A program made the translations under genes and the position numbers. Below are positions 5,259-5,303 of a DNA stretch of 5,303 bases, piece after piece; the first letter of the stretch is position 1; every line of letters starts with the position of its first letter. Source of the DNA: an uncultured Bacilli bacterium (GTDB lineage: Bacteria; Bacillota_I; Bacilli_A; RF39; UBA660); NCBI GenBank assembly GCA_910586635.1, contig CAJUJA010000078.1:1-5303 (forward strand), read 5' to 3'. Below the pieces are notes generated by a model. That model did no database searches. It saw nothing but the letters and a program-made list of their open reading frames with translations, and had not been told where the DNA came from.

Positions 5259-5303
5259 CAAATCTCAACCGCACCATTTTATTTATAATTTAATTCTATA
5301 TCA

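Noticed and set aside
5255..5280. Minus-strand end of a gene (reading MVRLRFE and a stop)
   Set aside because: The same frame has a stop a few codons upstream, so at most a tiny peptide is possible.
1..5303. CRISPR array, tRNA or rRNA genes, insertion sequence, prophage or riboswitch
   Set aside because: No spaced repeats, cloverleaf, transposase or phage genes were seen, and all intergenic gaps are under 160 bases.

Overview
The window is an ordinary-looking piece of chromosome from a strongly AT-rich, Gram-positive-type bacterium, most likely a low-GC member of the Bacillota (Bacilli or a Mollicutes-related gut lineage). This rests on Firmicutes-style AGGAGG/AGGTGAT ribosome binding sites, T-tract terminators, a RecX with the extended Bacillus-like layout, and a CotD-like spore coat protein. 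TGA is a stop codon (ffh and recX both end in TGA) and tryptophan is TGG, so the Mycoplasma code (TGA = Trp) is not in use. The coat gene suggests the organism forms spores or descends from spore formers. The species cannot be named from the sequence alone.

Layout, all genes on the + strand. Bases 1-151 are the leader of the first gene, with a very good sigma-A promoter (TTGAAA, 17 nt, TATAAT) and perhaps the tail of an upstream terminator. Bases 152-2224 encode a HerA/DUF87-type hexameric DNA-translocase ATPase with an unusual Gln/Asn/Pro-rich C-terminal tail, followed at once by a hairpin terminator. Bases 2276-3583 encode Ffh, the signal recognition particle GTPase, followed by a hairpin terminator. 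Bases 3725-4060 encode a small Cys/His-rich CotD-like spore coat protein, with a sporulation-type -10 (CATAnnnTA) and a strong AGGAGG site. Bases 4157-4360 encode the omega subunit of RNA polymerase (rpoZ), whose terminator hairpin is built from its own last codons. Bases 4472-5221 encode RecX, the RecA modulator, with its own promoter overlapped by a degenerate LexA-box-like sequence, and followed by a terminator. No gene is seen in the last 45 bases.

The genes do not look like one operon. A terminator hairpin follows herA, ffh, rpoZ and recX, and each gene has at least a candidate promoter. Only cotD to rpoZ lacks a convincing terminator, so readthrough there is possible. The five genes serve DNA processing (herA, recX), protein targeting (ffh), transcription (rpoZ) and the spore coat (cotD). 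No tRNA, rRNA, CRISPR, insertion sequence or intergenic gap over 300 bases is present. I do not see a clearly new biological system. The points most worth a second look are the solitary HerA with its disordered tail, the possible SOS control of recX, and the coat gene inserted among housekeeping genes.
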